Below are positions 50,546-62,725 of a stretch of DNA of 64,000 bases, piece by piece. The translations under genes and the position numbers were made by a program. The notes under the pieces are model-generated. The model was given only the letters and a program-made list of their open reading frames with translations. It had not been told where the DNA came from and did not search any database. Positions within the stretch are counted from its first letter, which is position 1, and every line of letters begins with the position of its first letter. Origin of the DNA: Hyposmocoma kahamanoa (taxonomy: Eukaryota; Arthropoda; Insecta; Lepidoptera; Cosmopterigidae); the NCBI RefSeq assembly GCF_003589595.1, contig NW_020654684.1, positions 3,587,141 to 3,651,140 of the forward strand, written 5' to 3'.

Positions 50546-52100
50546 CTTTAGACTTAATTCACTTAATTAAGAAATATTCAACGTCTACGAAACTAAGAGT
50601 ATTTTTTCTGGTTACATTGGCATGGTAACACTGTAGAGTGGAGTTTAGAATAATCTGTGGAGATTGAGAAAAGATTGTAATAAAATCAGGTCATTTCTAT
50701 CTAAAATGACATTAAACGCCCTCTGTTTCTTACGTTGCCCATTATAAAAATGAACAACATTTCTTTTTTTTTTCTAATTGATATAAGAGAACTTGATTTG
50801 AAATACCATGTTTTGATTGCCTAAATACTTAGCCTAGTATGGAAGAAGTATGGAAACCTACTTTTGAAATAGTCTCGTTTTTTCCGGGATTATCAATGCC
50901 GCACTGAGCCTCGATTATTTCCCGGGACGCTAAAATGTTGCCAAAGTGAAAGCCCTAGTAGCAATTGAGTCTCGTAATGAGGGTTCAATTATCATAGCTA
51001 ACACTTGTTTAGTACGGACTTCTGGCTCCGGATACTTAAAATTAAAGTGAGAAGTAACGGCATTACGAAAACAAAATGTAACAAAATACCTACTTAATTT
51101 TATACTTTTTTTTAATTACGTGAACAAATAAAAATAAATTTCAATGTCAAACTTAACATACTTTGAACTTTACATACCGTAAAACAAAAAGTCAAATTCG
51201 GAGTGTTGAGGGCAGCATCTGGTCGACATGACGGCGCCAGCTCTTGCCACTGACGAAGTCATACGGTAGTTTGAAAGACCCAATTATCCGTCCGTGATAT
51301 AAAAAGATATATTATATCAATAGTTTGAAATAATAACTGTGACTTCTACTCTACTTCGCATAGGGATAGGGATTCGCTCAATCATACAACTTTGGTTGTT
51401 TAACGTGAGCGTGCGACACGTCCGTTCACAACGATGTCTACAATATCTAACGTCGTAGAGGCAGGAGCGGGTGAACTGCAGGCTACGTTTATTTGGCTAT
51501 ACACTGCAATAATATTGGCGTTTTCAATTAAAAAAAAAAATTGCTGCAAAAAGAAAAACGTTAGATCGCAAGCAAGCAAAGCGAGGCTAAAATTTGATGC
51601 CCCAAAGACCTTGTCGGCGTCGAGGCGTCGAGTGACGACAGACGCGTCGGTGTTGAAGGGTTGAGGGAAATAGATTGCCGTACTCGGAATCGAAAGATGG
51701 ATAGAGGTTGCGGTAAGAAGTTAAGTTCACTTCAGCGAACCAAATTTTGCATATTTTTTTCTTTGTAACTTTTAGCCTTCCGTTGACTGTATTATTTCCC
51801 TCTCTATGTTGTGTTGTACGTCAAAATCAACTCAAAAAGGAAGGACCAGTAAAGTAAGGACATAGGATAGTTTTGGAATGAAACTTTAGCTTTGCTAATA
51901 ATACACCCGGTGTCCAAAATACACCAGTCTTTCAAGGATTCGCATTACAACCGTGAGTAAATCTGCCCCTGACTGTGACAGTAGTAATAAACATCGCTAA
52001 GGAGGAAACATGTGTCCACTGCATATTATATACAATACAACTAAATTAAATAAAAAACACAACCCGTGCCGTGATACCGACCATCTGTTATTATTAAAAG
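50546..52100. other. No recognisable gene
   Basis: A patch at 51434-51670 has a 76-aa ORF over GC-rich GTCGGCGTCGAGGCGTCGAG and looks repeat-like rather than genic. Confidence 0.4.
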
Positions 52101-52146
52101 TACCTTTATTACAAAGCGTGTTACAACACTGCTTGTAATAAAGGTA
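52101..52146. other. Near-perfect hairpin
   Basis: TACCTTTATTACAAAGC pairs with GCTTGTAATAAAGGTA (one bulge). The 13-nt spacer GTGTTACAACACT is itself almost palindromic. Confidence 0.75.
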
Positions 52147-52149
52147 ATT

Positions 52150-52452
52150 CAGTAACAGTAGAGCTCCTTGTGAATAAGTTCGTCCAAGGAAGTACTGCCG
52201 CCTTACCTATTTCTGCTGCCAAGCAGTAATGTGAGCCTTACTAAGTTTCGGTTTTGAAGGTTTAAGGTGCTGGTGAAATTGCAAACACATGAGACTTGTT
52301 AACTTATATCTCAGGGTGACGGGCGCAGTGGAAGTGCCCTCAGATCTTTCCGATTTAAAATCCTGAATGACACTGCAACTGCTTTGGACAGGCGTGTCAC
52401 TCGCCGTCAGGCGCACGACTTGTTCGTCCCGTCACTTGCTATCATAAAAAAG
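52150..52452 (+). mobile_element. A-tailed retroposon family R6, copy F (sense on + strand)
   Basis: The only copy in the opposite direction: GTTCGTCCAAGGAAGTACTG, GCCAAGCAGTAATGTGAGCC, TCTCAGGGTGACGGGCGCAG and GACTTGTTCGTCCCGTCACT, ending ATCATAAAAAAG. This shows the true 3' end with its A-tail. Confidence 0.8.
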
Positions 52453-52524
52453 TATCAAGTACTTAATATGAAAGTTGTGGTAGCTCAGTGGGAGAATAAT
52501 TACTTATCCACGAGAGTCCATCCA

Positions 52525-52715
52525 TCATCGCGGGACTAGACGAAGGCTGGCGTTCCAAGCCTATGTTGTGGATATGCCAAAGATTCGCACAAGTGTTTCG
52601 CTTCCACGTTTATATGGCGAACGGTATAGGAGTACAATTCTCTGCCTGCAGAATTGTTCCCGAACACTATAACTTGGACCTTTTCAAGGTGAGAGTGAAT
52701 AAGCATTATTTAGGT
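52525..52715 (+). pseudogene. Jockey LINE 3' fragment
   Basis: It is homologous, in opposite orientation, to 28950-29170: CCAAGCCTATGTTGTGGATA, CGCTTCCACGTTTATATGGC and CACTATAACTTGGACCTTTT. It encodes the end HYNLDLFKVRVN, as in the C-terminus of Jockey-type proteins. It is preceded at 52478-52500 by an A-box-like TGGTAGCTCAGTGGGAG. Confidence 0.72.
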
Positions 52716-53765
52716 GTGTTAGGTTAGGTGTTATTCAAATAATTCATTAATAAACGCGTAGTGAAGTCCTTGAGAATAAGACGTACTTGTAGCCTTCCCG
52801 ATGGATCTTAACCAATGAGCTGGGCTAATTAAGCCAGCATCGTCCCGGCTTTCAATTCTTTCATGAAATCTATTCGCTCATATCAAAATACACGCACACA
52901 TTTGCAAAAAGCAACAGTAGAATACGACTAAGAATGGCGGCCCATAACTCGAAGATTATCGCGGGCTGTAGTGGAATAGCGTTCGCGTCAATTTAAATCT
53001 TATTTCCACTTCTTTACGGTTTATTTTTAAAGACTGATGATTTCGGCGATAACAGCCAACTTACAAGAAGAAACTTAGTTTATTCCCATAAGTAACCAGC
53101 TATGATATTAATACAATTAAAATCTAAATATGGTTTTATCTGTGCTTCAATCTGTGTCGTGGGTTCTACTCAATTTATTTGAGTAAAAAAATTTTATTGA
53201 AAGAACATATTTATGTTTCATTAACTCGCGAGAATAAAAGAGACATAAGATCTCGAAACGCTTGACAACTTGACATCGTTGGAGTCTGATACCCGCGTAT
53301 TTAATTATTACTATTACGAAGTTATTGTCTTGAGATTTGTGATTATAACTGAAATGAAAACAAGTGGGACATAGTTTAAAATGCTGGTTAATTTCATAGA
53401 ACAGTGAGTGTTGTCTTTGGCTTCAAAGAAAAAGCTTGCAGTTACCTTAGCAATTAAAGATAATATTGTAATCTCTAAATATTTTTCTGTTTATTTATGT
53501 ATTTGGGGAATTTAATAAACACACTAAAACGCTCAAGAATCTGTTAATACCGACCCAGCAGGCGACAATAATATTACTGAAAGGTGCAAAAAGGTATGCT
53601 TACTTATGGACAAAATTATGGATATTACGTATATTACAGCTAGTGTATATGGTTCATTTTTAAGTCATCTTTAACTTGACCTATTCCTATGACGTAGGTG
53701 TTAGATACTTGTTTTTCTATTGTATTGTAAGAAATTAAACCCTAAACGAATTTTTCTTTTTTGTA

Positions 53766-54098
53766 CAGTCGCGTGCAATGAAATGTATACGTTCACTTAT
53801 CTTCGGAAATATGTAAACATTAGATATTTCAACATCACGTTTACATTTTAGGGCAAATAAATGCATTGTATAAATATTTATGATAATGATATGGATACAT
53901 ATATTTAACACCAGGATTGTATACTTTTCACAGGTTGTACTTTGTTTACTTTTCTTTGAAATAAAAGTATATAATTTTTAAAACGATGTCGTGACTCCAT
54001 ATTTTTGAAAACAGCACAAGGTTACATATTTTTGAAATATCTAATGTTTACAAATTTTAGGAAATAAGTGAACGTATACATTTCATTGCACGCGACTG
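53766..54098. mobile_element. Mariner/Tc1-like MITE with TA target duplication
   Basis: TIRs start CAGTCGCGTGCAATGAAATG on both ends and stay identical for about 35 bp, then similar to about 65 bp (through TAAACATTAGATATTTC). TA flanks each side (53764-53765 and 54099-54100). It is 333 bp with no coding capacity. Confidence 0.88.
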
Positions 54099-54553
54099 TA
54101 CGTTTAAAATTATGTCATGATTTTTCTAGTTATTTAAAAAAATTATCAAATATTATAAAAATAATGTGTAAACGCACACTCTCACAAAACGTTAAGTGAC
54201 AACTACAGCTTTTTGTGTTAGTTACTTATCTCCTTCAAAAGTGAAATTTCGAACATACACTTGCAAAATCCCTTGTAATGTGCTTCGAAACATTTTAATC
54301 TGTGTTATGGCTTTGAAAACGAGTCGTTCTACGTTTATGACGGAAAAATACACTCCCGAACTCTGTTGCTGTAATTACGATTTTAACGCTAACGCGTTCG
54401 ATGCATTTGTTGTGACGACCTTACATTCAGGCTTACGTAAAGAACGTAGACGTTCGTGTACAAACACGTGCATTCGTGTTATAACTAGTTGTAATTAAAA
54501 ATTAACCCTAGCGATCCGAAGTTTGTTTTTAAATTTTTAAAGTAGGTAATTTA

Positions 54554-55199
54554 TAGAGATGCGCCGAGTACAAGTTTTACGGAGTATCGAATATTACTCG
54601 GTTTAACATTTGCCGAGCCGAGTACTCGGCCGAGTTACTCGGTTCATTACAACCGGAACGCAATGATCCTAAAAGGCCCATTGCTCTAGAATTAGACCGA
54701 TATGTAAATGAAAGTTTATTGTCGCGAGTGCAGTCCTTTCTAATGGTGGACAGGGATAAAACAATATATCCAAAACTGACACAGTTAGCACGAGTGTTTT
54801 TATGTGCACCTGCAAGCACTGTGTATATATAGCAAGCGGTTATTGTCCGAAGCGGGTCAAGTGTATGAAGAAAAAGGAACAGATTATTACCTGAACGCGC
54901 AGAAAGCCTTGTATTCCTACATCATACTTGCCTATGTTAAATTTTAAATATTATAATGTACTCTTTCTTTTTAAATTACTAAATTGCTACAAATTGTTAC
55001 AATTGTTTAGAATTTGTAGTAATAAATCTCTTTTGATTATTTTAAATATATTGTTGGTTTTACTTTATTATGTCTGTAGCTGTAACGCTTTATTTTAACC
55101 GAGTAACTCTTCTCATGAACCGAGTTATTCGGTCGAGTACAAGTAGTAAAAAAACGGCCGAGTATACCGAGTAGCAAACGAGTACTCGGCGCAGCTCTA
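54554..55199 (+). mobile_element. hAT element with perfect 8-bp TSD and transposase remnant
   Basis: The ends TAGAGATGCGCCGAGTAC and (reverse complement) TAGAGCTGCGCCGAGTAC form 18-bp TIRs with one mismatch. GTAATTTA flanks both sides (54546-54553 and 55200-55207). Inside, the + strand encodes the hAT C-terminal dimerisation region in broken frames: LARVFLCAPAS, then LLSEAGQVYEEK and RNRLLPERAESL. GAGTACTCGG-type motifs are clustered near the ends. The transposase catalytic part is missing. Confidence 0.88.
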
Positions 55200-55409
55200 G
55201 TAATTTACTACATTTGGCACTCAATTTAACAGTGCAACGCAGTGTGTCTTGTATTCTAATAAGTGTTTCCAAGATGCCTTTTTGACGGGAAAAGGTGTTT
55301 TTGTTAAGTGCTTTTAGTTCTGCTCCGGCTTTACTAACGACAATATTCACGCCTCGCCACTGCGGTCTACATTCCTTGGGAAACATGGGGAGTCCCCAAA
55401 CCGCAGGTC

Positions 55410-55460
55410 AGCATGGCAGATTGTTGCCTAAACCCTCTCCTTAAAGACGACCCGTTGACG
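55410..55460 (+). repeat. SINE 3' fragment
   Basis: GTTGCCTAAACCCTCTCCTT then GACGACCCGTTGACGG resembles the 3' half of the SINE at 3479-3575. Short and degenerate. Confidence 0.45.
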
Positions 55461-56381
55461 GTGAGGAACAAAACACATTATAAAACACATACAAAACGCG
55501 CACTTATCAGGTTTAATTCAAAATACCAACACAACACGTTTACCTCGCAAAAACAGTCCATCTAAGGTAACAAAAGAGACGATCACGACTGTCTCATTTC
55601 GGTTTTGCTGACGCTGAGGCTGAAAGCTGCATTAGGCGGAAAAACATCTGATATATCACGTCGCGTCTCGCCCAGCGGTGTAGATGTCGGCAATAACAGT
55701 AACGCCGTGTGAGGTTTTCATTTTGTAATTAGAGGGAAAAGCAAAAGACGATTCTAGCCGGCGTGGTATCCTAGCCAATGCTAGCTCACTAACCGATTAA
55801 CTTGACACCCGTTGAAATCCAAACCACATTCCCAAACTTAACAACTTGAGACACGGAAATTGGCTTTCAATAAGCTAAAATCAGATCAACACTTGAAAGT
55901 CTCTGCAAAATATGGTGATTTGTCATACTTGACTGGTTTACGATAGAAAATACCTATGGAAAACAATAGTAGCCATTCTGGATTTACACTTGTGTCACTT
56001 TCACAGAACCTAAGGGAAAATACGTCACCCGAAGTACATATAACCGGGAACTATATTAAGTATCAGTTCGTAACATTTACCAAACCCGAATCTGTTTTGT
56101 GTTACGTGCGAGACGTTATGGCGTCACATCTCCCTGACACGCACAATCACACTTAATTCTAAAATCAGGTTTAAATACAGATAACACTGACTGAAGGATT
56201 TCGAGATGAACAGTAAGATCTTGTATTTAAATAACATTATCGTATAATTCAATTGATTGTATGATGGTTAATCAATTTATCTTAGTTAGTAGGAGAATTC
56301 GTTTAGACTGGGCGGCATTTGGGAAGCTTAGTCACATCTTCAGGTCGTCAATCCCACAAAGCCTAAAAACTAAGGCATTTA
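55461..56381. other. No recognisable gene
   Basis: Nothing supported. Confidence 0.45.
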
Positions 56382-56815
56382 TTTAACCTTTTGCGTTCGA
56401 TCAGTTATGTCCTACGCAGCCGAGACGTGGACATAAACAACAGACCTCATCCACAAATTTAAGGTCGCTCAGCGTGCGATGGAGCAAGCTATGCTTGGGG
56501 TTTGTCTGATGGACAGAATCCCTAACGAGGTCATACATCAGAGAACTAAAGTGACCGACATAGCTCGCAAAATCAGTAAGCTTAAGTAGCAGTGGGCCGG
56601 GCATGTCTGTAGGAGGCTTAATCGCCGACGGAGCAGACCTGTTCTGGAATGGCGATCACGTCAAGGAAAACGCAGTGTGGAACGCCCTGCGGCAAGATGG
56701 ACGGATGAATTGAGGATGGTGGGCGGCAGCGGCTGGATGCGGGCGGCACAAAACCGGGAGAGTTGGCGTGCTCAAGGGGAGCCTTATGTCCAGCAGACAT
56801 TTTTAGGGAGGTGAC
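56382..56815 (+). pseudogene. RTE-clade LINE, C-terminal fragment
   Basis: The + strand encodes SYAAETWT then a stop where Leu is usual, then DLIHKFKVAQRAMEQAMLGV, DRIPNEVIHQRTKVTDIARK, a TAG before QWAGHVCRRLNRRRSRPVLE, then GRPAARWTDELRMVGGSGWM. This is the familiar C-terminal end of lepidopteran RTE elements. Two in-frame stops make it inactive. The RT core is absent. Confidence 0.85.
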
Positions 56816-57137
56816 TGTACCTACGAAAACAAGTTCAGGAATTCCTAAATCCAAAAGGAATAAAATGCCAAAGCTAAGAGGCAAAAGACTGCACCGTAAC
56901 CGTCTATCAATAAACGTCCCATTGCTAAATATCCCTAACTAGTGTTTAGGTTATTGTCATTGTCCTATGGTTATTGTCAGTCGAGCTGGCCCAGTTTTCC
57001 TTCGTCTTCCGTCATGGAGAGATATTGCTACTAAATAACAAACGGACCTAATTTAGATTGGTATCATAGGCAAATGCCGTCACAGAGAACATCACTTATC
57101 ACTTTACAAAACATAATCTCAGTACAGAGTACTATAA

Positions 57138-57318
57138 AACCGACCTCAAAAGCCATTCATCCCTTAGTTTGCCACCTTTAGAGGTGGAATATTTTCTTCA
57201 AATTTAAATGGGACCACTCCTGAGGTACCCTCTTTCCAACAAAAAAAGAATCATCAAAATCGGTTCACAAAAGCTGGAGTTAGCGCGTAACATCATCCTC
57301 CTTTTTTCGAAGTCGGTT
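57138..57318. mobile_element. Short element bounded by AACCGACYTC inverted ends
   Basis: AACCGACCTCAAAA at the left and TTTTTTCGAAGTCGGTT at the right are inverted. The interior has AAAAATCATCAAAATCGG-like sequence, a type repeated widely in insect genomes. Non-coding. Confidence 0.6.
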
Positions 57319-57639
57319 GAAAAGATTGAGTTAGACTACAGAGTTTGTTTTTCTTATTTTTTATTTTCTTTTCATAATACGAAACCGTACAAGTCAGAAA
57401 GTTAAATCTTGTTCGAGAGTAAAGAGACGAAGAATAATCCGAAAGTGGCGTTTGTGGGATATTCGGGTTAACGCGACCGCATTCACTGTGCGTTACGGTT
57501 GCTGAATCCGCAAAGTCGGGGCTCGAGTTTGCTGCGATATTTGAAAGTGTCGTTAGGTCCCTACGTTGGAATATACTACTACGTAGTCTTGAAGTTACAT
57601 GAAAAGTTCAAATTTATATTACCCGTAAAAATAAAACTG

Positions 57640-57766
57640 TCAAAATGTGCATGATCGTGGGTTCATGTACCAACGGGCCTAAGAAATGTTTCTATATGTT
57701 CCATTTTTGTATTAATAATCCTAACAAAACTAGTGAAGTTATTTCACAAAAAATCTCAAAAATACT
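57640..57766 (+). repeat. SINE sharing the ACTAGTG tail with 1376-1905
   Basis: A B-box-like GTGGGTTCATGTACC near 57657 is followed by GGGCCTAAGAAATGT and the tail AACAAAACTAGTGAAGTTAT. The tail matches those near 1378, 1845 and 63922. Confidence 0.55.
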
Positions 57767-58160
57767 TTCTTAAAATTCGTTCACATATGAATGTTTTGAG
57801 CAATTCCTTGAAAGGTAATTTCTCTGTTCAATTCTATGAGGCTAGGTAATCGGTGTAATTGTCTGTCATGTTTATATTACGAAGTCCCACAAATGTAAAC
57901 ATTTTCGTCTTAAAGCTACAGATAAGTGAAGCTCTCTCGCGTAATGCTTAAATGAATAAATTCGTTGTCGCTCTGATGACGTGATTACTGTGACGTCATT
58001 CGCCAACATCCAACTTAATGGTGACCGTCTCTTGTATAAATAACACGAAACCGTATTAACTACAACTGGCAAATAAGGGAATTGTACAGTGCGCGTAATT
58101 AGTTTGAGCCGGAGAAGTTAAACTGATTTTTTATAGGTAAAGAATAACAATATGAAAAGG

Positions 58161-58378
58161 CGACAGACAGACTGCATTTCAACTGCACTCCGTCTGCAAG
58201 TTTGCAGTTTGAATCCAGTTGATCCAACTGCATTCAACCGTTTCGTAGGAACTGCACGCCAACTGCAAACCGACTGCAGTCGGGGTGCACGATCGACGTG
58301 CAGTTCAAATGTAGTTGGATCAACAGCATTCAAACTGAAAATTTGCATGAGTGCAGTTGAAATGCAGTCTGTCTGCCT
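58161..58378. mobile_element. Palindromic MITE with about 75-bp arms
   Basis: GACAGACAGACTGCATTTCA at the left faces TGAAATGCAGTCTGTCTGCC at the right. The arms remain alignable for about 75 bp (AGTTTGAATCCAGTTGATCC against GTTGGATCAACAGCATTCAA). CTGCA/TGCAG occurs many times. ORFs on both strands (79 and 76 aa) mirror each other only because of the palindrome. Confidence 0.85.
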
Positions 58379-59718
58379 AGAGCCTAAATGACTGTGGATA
58401 TCATAAATTCCTTTTTAACATGAAATATAAGATTTTGATCATGAGCTAAAATTATTTTTTAAACTTTGACATATGAATATGCATGTCAATAGATGGCATT
58501 GTGTTTTACAAAGTAATTTGTAAAATCAACGCTTCCTAATATAGTAGATGGCGCTGATCCTAAACAAAATTAAAGAATAGTCGCCACTATCCATAATAAT
58601 TTCAGCAATAAGCGCCATCTAGTCGATTTATTTGTTATTACTCGTACTAGAAATTAGAGTAGCTTTGATAAATTGCCGCTTGTCAATGTAAAACAAATTA
58701 GTTACTAAAATTGCTACTTCAAACAAACGTTATAAATGTTGCTACATTTGGACCATTTAAACCAGTTATGTTATAATAAACAAACAAAATTATAGAAATG
58801 AGAAAATAATATTCACACAAATAATTATAATTAGGTATAATAAAAATCAAATTAAATCAAAATAAAAAGAACGAAGTATATGTGTGACGGACACGAGCTC
58901 AAGAAAATGTTGAAATTGTTTTGCGGCGATTTCAACCCTGACGTTCAGCCCGACCCGGCCATGGCAGCCCTACGTGATCGATCACACACACAAATCGCAA
59001 ACAAACATTAAATGAAAATGCCAAATTACTAATAATAATGATAATTTGGTGCACCAATACGTACTAAATACCCGACTACGTCGTCTTGTATTGCGGTTAG
59101 TAGTCCTCTTGACTTATTGGAGCATGGTTTGACTTTTAATACTTACATGTTAAAATAAACAACCTCAAACCGGAAATACTAGTTACATTCGCACTATTAT
59201 TTAGCTCCACCCACTCACGTGAAATCCGAAGAAACAAGATGTGTCGGAGTGCTTACTCAGACAGCATTCATTGACGCTTAACAATTCACTCTCTGGCAGC
59301 TCCGCACGGTATACGTATACCCTTCATGTGACAGGGCTAGATTCAGTGAGAACCGATGATAAATGACATCACAAACTTTCAAGTTCGATCTTCGTTATAG
59401 GCCTAATTTATTGAATCCATTCGAATTTTTACAGATTATTATTATTATTATTTTCTTTTTTACCTATTACCTGGTATCAAATTAGGGAATTCCATGCAAT
59501 ATGAGTACTAGATCTTAGAAATTAACTCCGAGGCTCTACCTTAGAACACACACTGGAATAATTTAGAAACAAATTTGTTACCCAAATTGGTTATCCGCAG
59601 CCGTAGCCATAGTGCTCTATCTACTACCAACACGACCTCTCGTCAAAAGAAAGTCGGTTATAAATTATTACTTGCTCTCACTGTGACGGGGATTTACTTT
59701 GGTAGTGTTGTTTGATAG
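58379..59718. other. No recognisable gene
   Basis: AGATGGCGCTGATC (58546) with an inverted AGCGCCATCT (about 58612) and a relative near 46291 suggests a small repeat. An ATT run lies at 59438-59452. Confidence 0.45.
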
Positions 59719-59970
59719 CTGTGGTGGCCCATTGTACGAACGGTTGCTTCTCGATGGTTGATGATTCGAATACTTCTGCCGGTGTACCGTTGACTGTAAT
59801 GTCCAAGTTACGTATAATGGCTAATGTCTAGTAGCTATACGTCTTGCTAACGGTGAAAAAAAGCATCTGCATTTTGAAGAAAGTTTACAGCCCTTGGAAA
59901 CGTGTGGCCTCCTTATAGGAAGCCCGTGCCCTGCAGTACGACACGTAATGGGTTGACAATAATGATGAAT
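59719..59970 (+). repeat. tRNA-derived SINE, degenerate full-length copy
   Basis: The head is TGTGGTGGCCCATTGTACGA with a B-box-like ATGATTCGAATAC. The body has CTAACGGTGAAAAAAAGCAT, and the 3' end has GTGTGGCCTCCTTATAGGAA then GCCCGTGCCCTGCAG and TAATGGGTTGAC, followed by AATGATGAATG. Confidence 0.6.
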
Positions 59971-62725
59971 GTATTTTCTTAGCCCGTATCTGTACAAGCT
60001 ATGTTCCGGTGTAGCTAGACGAATGTTAGGATTTGCAGTGCCGGTTGAAGGATTGCGCCGTCTACCGTGTCTATAAAATTGATGCCTTGCAAGCTAAGAC
60101 TTGACAAAAGAAAGAAAAGTAGTTTATTTGGTAACCTTGTAACAATATACATATGTATAACAGAATGATAACAAACATAAAATAATGCTATGATAAAACA
60201 CAAAATAAAAGAATTACATTTAAAAGTTACCAAAATGGTCTCCACTCAGCTTTTTGTAACAAGATGTGTGAAAACACCTCGTTACGCTAGTTTTCAGTGA
60301 AGCCAAATAAATAACAAGGATGATGTCGCTTCGTCCATGCAGATAAAAATAATTTAAAAAATATAATAGACTTAACTAGGCGTAAATCAAACCTTAAATG
60401 CAAATCAAAAAAGTAAAAAAGCATGCTATAAAACGTGTACGTGCAGAGTAGATGGGATGTAATAAAACCAAAACTGATTGTGCGTATATTGTGTTATCAT
60501 GTATTTGTGGTTGGTATATTAAAGTGAGCATTAACATGTCAAGAAGGCACAGCACGACCGCCAGTGCTGTTAGACACCCGAGAAATTCGTGGTGGAATGT
60601 AGTTCCAACATTTTGTGGCAGCAAAACGGAAGTCACCATGAAAGGCACCCGTGCGGTGTGGAGGACACATAAGTCGAATAGCAATTCGAGCACTTGTTAG
60701 GCAAACGTAAGCTTTTCGAAGAGGTATGAAGGCTCACGATTTTTAATCACTCCGAAAAGTAAAGAAGCAAGATGCAACTTAATAAAAGGCGTACTAGTAC
60801 TCCAAATGTAGCGCTCAGAGCAACTAGTTGTCATTTAAAGCACTCTATTATATTTTCGAGTATATTCAAATGAACAAGAATGTTTTTTTCTTTTTCAATT
60901 TGCCCAGTGACCGCCGCTAAATTTTGAGTTTCTTTCTTTGTAGAGCTAGCAAGAGTTTGGACAGTGTGCTCGGTATCACTTTCTGGATGTTAACATATTC
61001 CATTCCAGTGTGAATGCACTAAAGCGTAAACTCACGATATTGTATTGAATAGTCCATTCGCTACAGTGGCGCAGGTAGTTGTATTCTTTATGTAAGTGCG
61101 CGTTTGTTCTTATTTAGAGCTCCTGTTTGGTTTTTAATTATAACGAAGCTGTTGGCTTTCCATTAACGAATAAATGGGACGACAAAGAGCCATTCCTCGG
61201 GCACTGCAGGACTAAAGAATAGGTACATGTGGAGTTACAATTTCACAGCAATCGCCATCCTGCCTACCGCCCGATTGTAAAAGATCGCAAACTCTGACTG
61301 TCTAAAATTAAGAACCAATATGTTGGGTGAAACCTTAAGGAAACTCATAGTTTTTTATTTCACTCTCAAAAGCACAATACACTCACGCTTAACTCAATAT
61401 TATAAAATAACATATTTTCAAAATTTGTAATTTGTTAGTAAAAATCGACATTTCTTAAAACGCCATCAAGACATTCCAACAAAATACGCGTTACGTCACA
61501 AAAATAGATTAACACTTCGGAGATCTAGCTTAGGTCGTTTATATTATTTTAGCGTAATTTACAACTTGGACGAAATAAATGATAAAATATTTAAAAAAAT
61601 GTAAAGGTTTGATAATAACCGCGAAAGTCTAAAATAAATATGTTTACCGGTGCGGCAAAGTGACATTTGAACTACATTTGAACTGTTTACCTAAAAAAAC
61701 TGAAAACTTTTCTTTGCCGTCTAATATTACAAAAGAGACTGTTAGCAAAAAAATATTGTGAGAAACGCGCCATTGTAACAAATAACATTATGAGAAAGGC
61801 TATATACGTTACGAAATATTTATAAACATTTTGCTATGTGGACCGTATGCGCCGAAAGGCGTCTTTCGGATATTAAATCTAGCAGTTTTGAAAGCTTTAT
61901 TCTATAGTAGTAAAATTGCTGTCAGTAAATAAAATTCCGGCGGTTTTCTTGGGTCTTTGGGGGCTACAAAAGTAGTGAAAGTAATTTTTAGTTACGGCTC
62001 CTGGGCTATCGTTAGTGATGACACGTAACAGTTATTATTCTTCGTATTTTCTAGGTTACTTTTTCAATTTTGTACCTAATCAATTTTACCACCGGTAAAA
62101 TCGAGTACTGTGTGTGTATTGTCACTCAACCTGTACACATCCTATTGCCGTGCACAGTTCATTTGCAAACAAAGATTTGTGAACTTCGTCCGACTTGTAG
62201 AAGTGATGGGTTGCGATAAGGTCAAGCCCGTGACAACTTGCCTGTATGTTAAACTAGCAATACTATAGTACTACACCAGCGGTTAGGAAAAGTAATGAAT
62301 AAATAAATCGATCTTACGTTTGTAATTATTTTTCTAGTTACCGGTTATTCAACTTCTTTATCTACATAGCACTCACGTCGAAATTAACATACACGCCCCA
62401 GCACAAGAGCAAAACCAGTGTGATATTTGCACTGTAATTGCTTTTGATGCGCGACATCACGCTACTGTCGACAGTGGCAGCTGAAGCTGAAGACAGAGTC
62501 TGACCTATTTTACTTCTTGGAGTACACACAAGCTGTCGATTGTTGCTGTTTATATGTATGTACTTTAATTTCATTTATGACGTCGTCTACTTTAATCCAT
62601 TTACCGTGTTATACTGGTGTGTGTGCGTGCAGCACGACAATAAACATTATATCTATCTATGTATATAGCTATCTAACTAGGCGGTCAAGGTCATAGTTAA
62701 ATTACCACTTCACTTTATTATCGAT
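59971..62725. other. No recognisable gene
   Basis: Opposed ORFs at 60394-60700 (99 and 82 aa) overlap on both strands. Neither has a known motif. Nothing else supported. Confidence 0.4.

Noticed and set aside
54196..54498. 100-aa ORF
   Set aside because: Lies between two transposons, no motif, unsupported start; likely chance.
58118..58391. Opposed ORFs of 76 and 79 aa as small genes
   Set aside because: Each is the mirror of the other because of the palindromic MITE.
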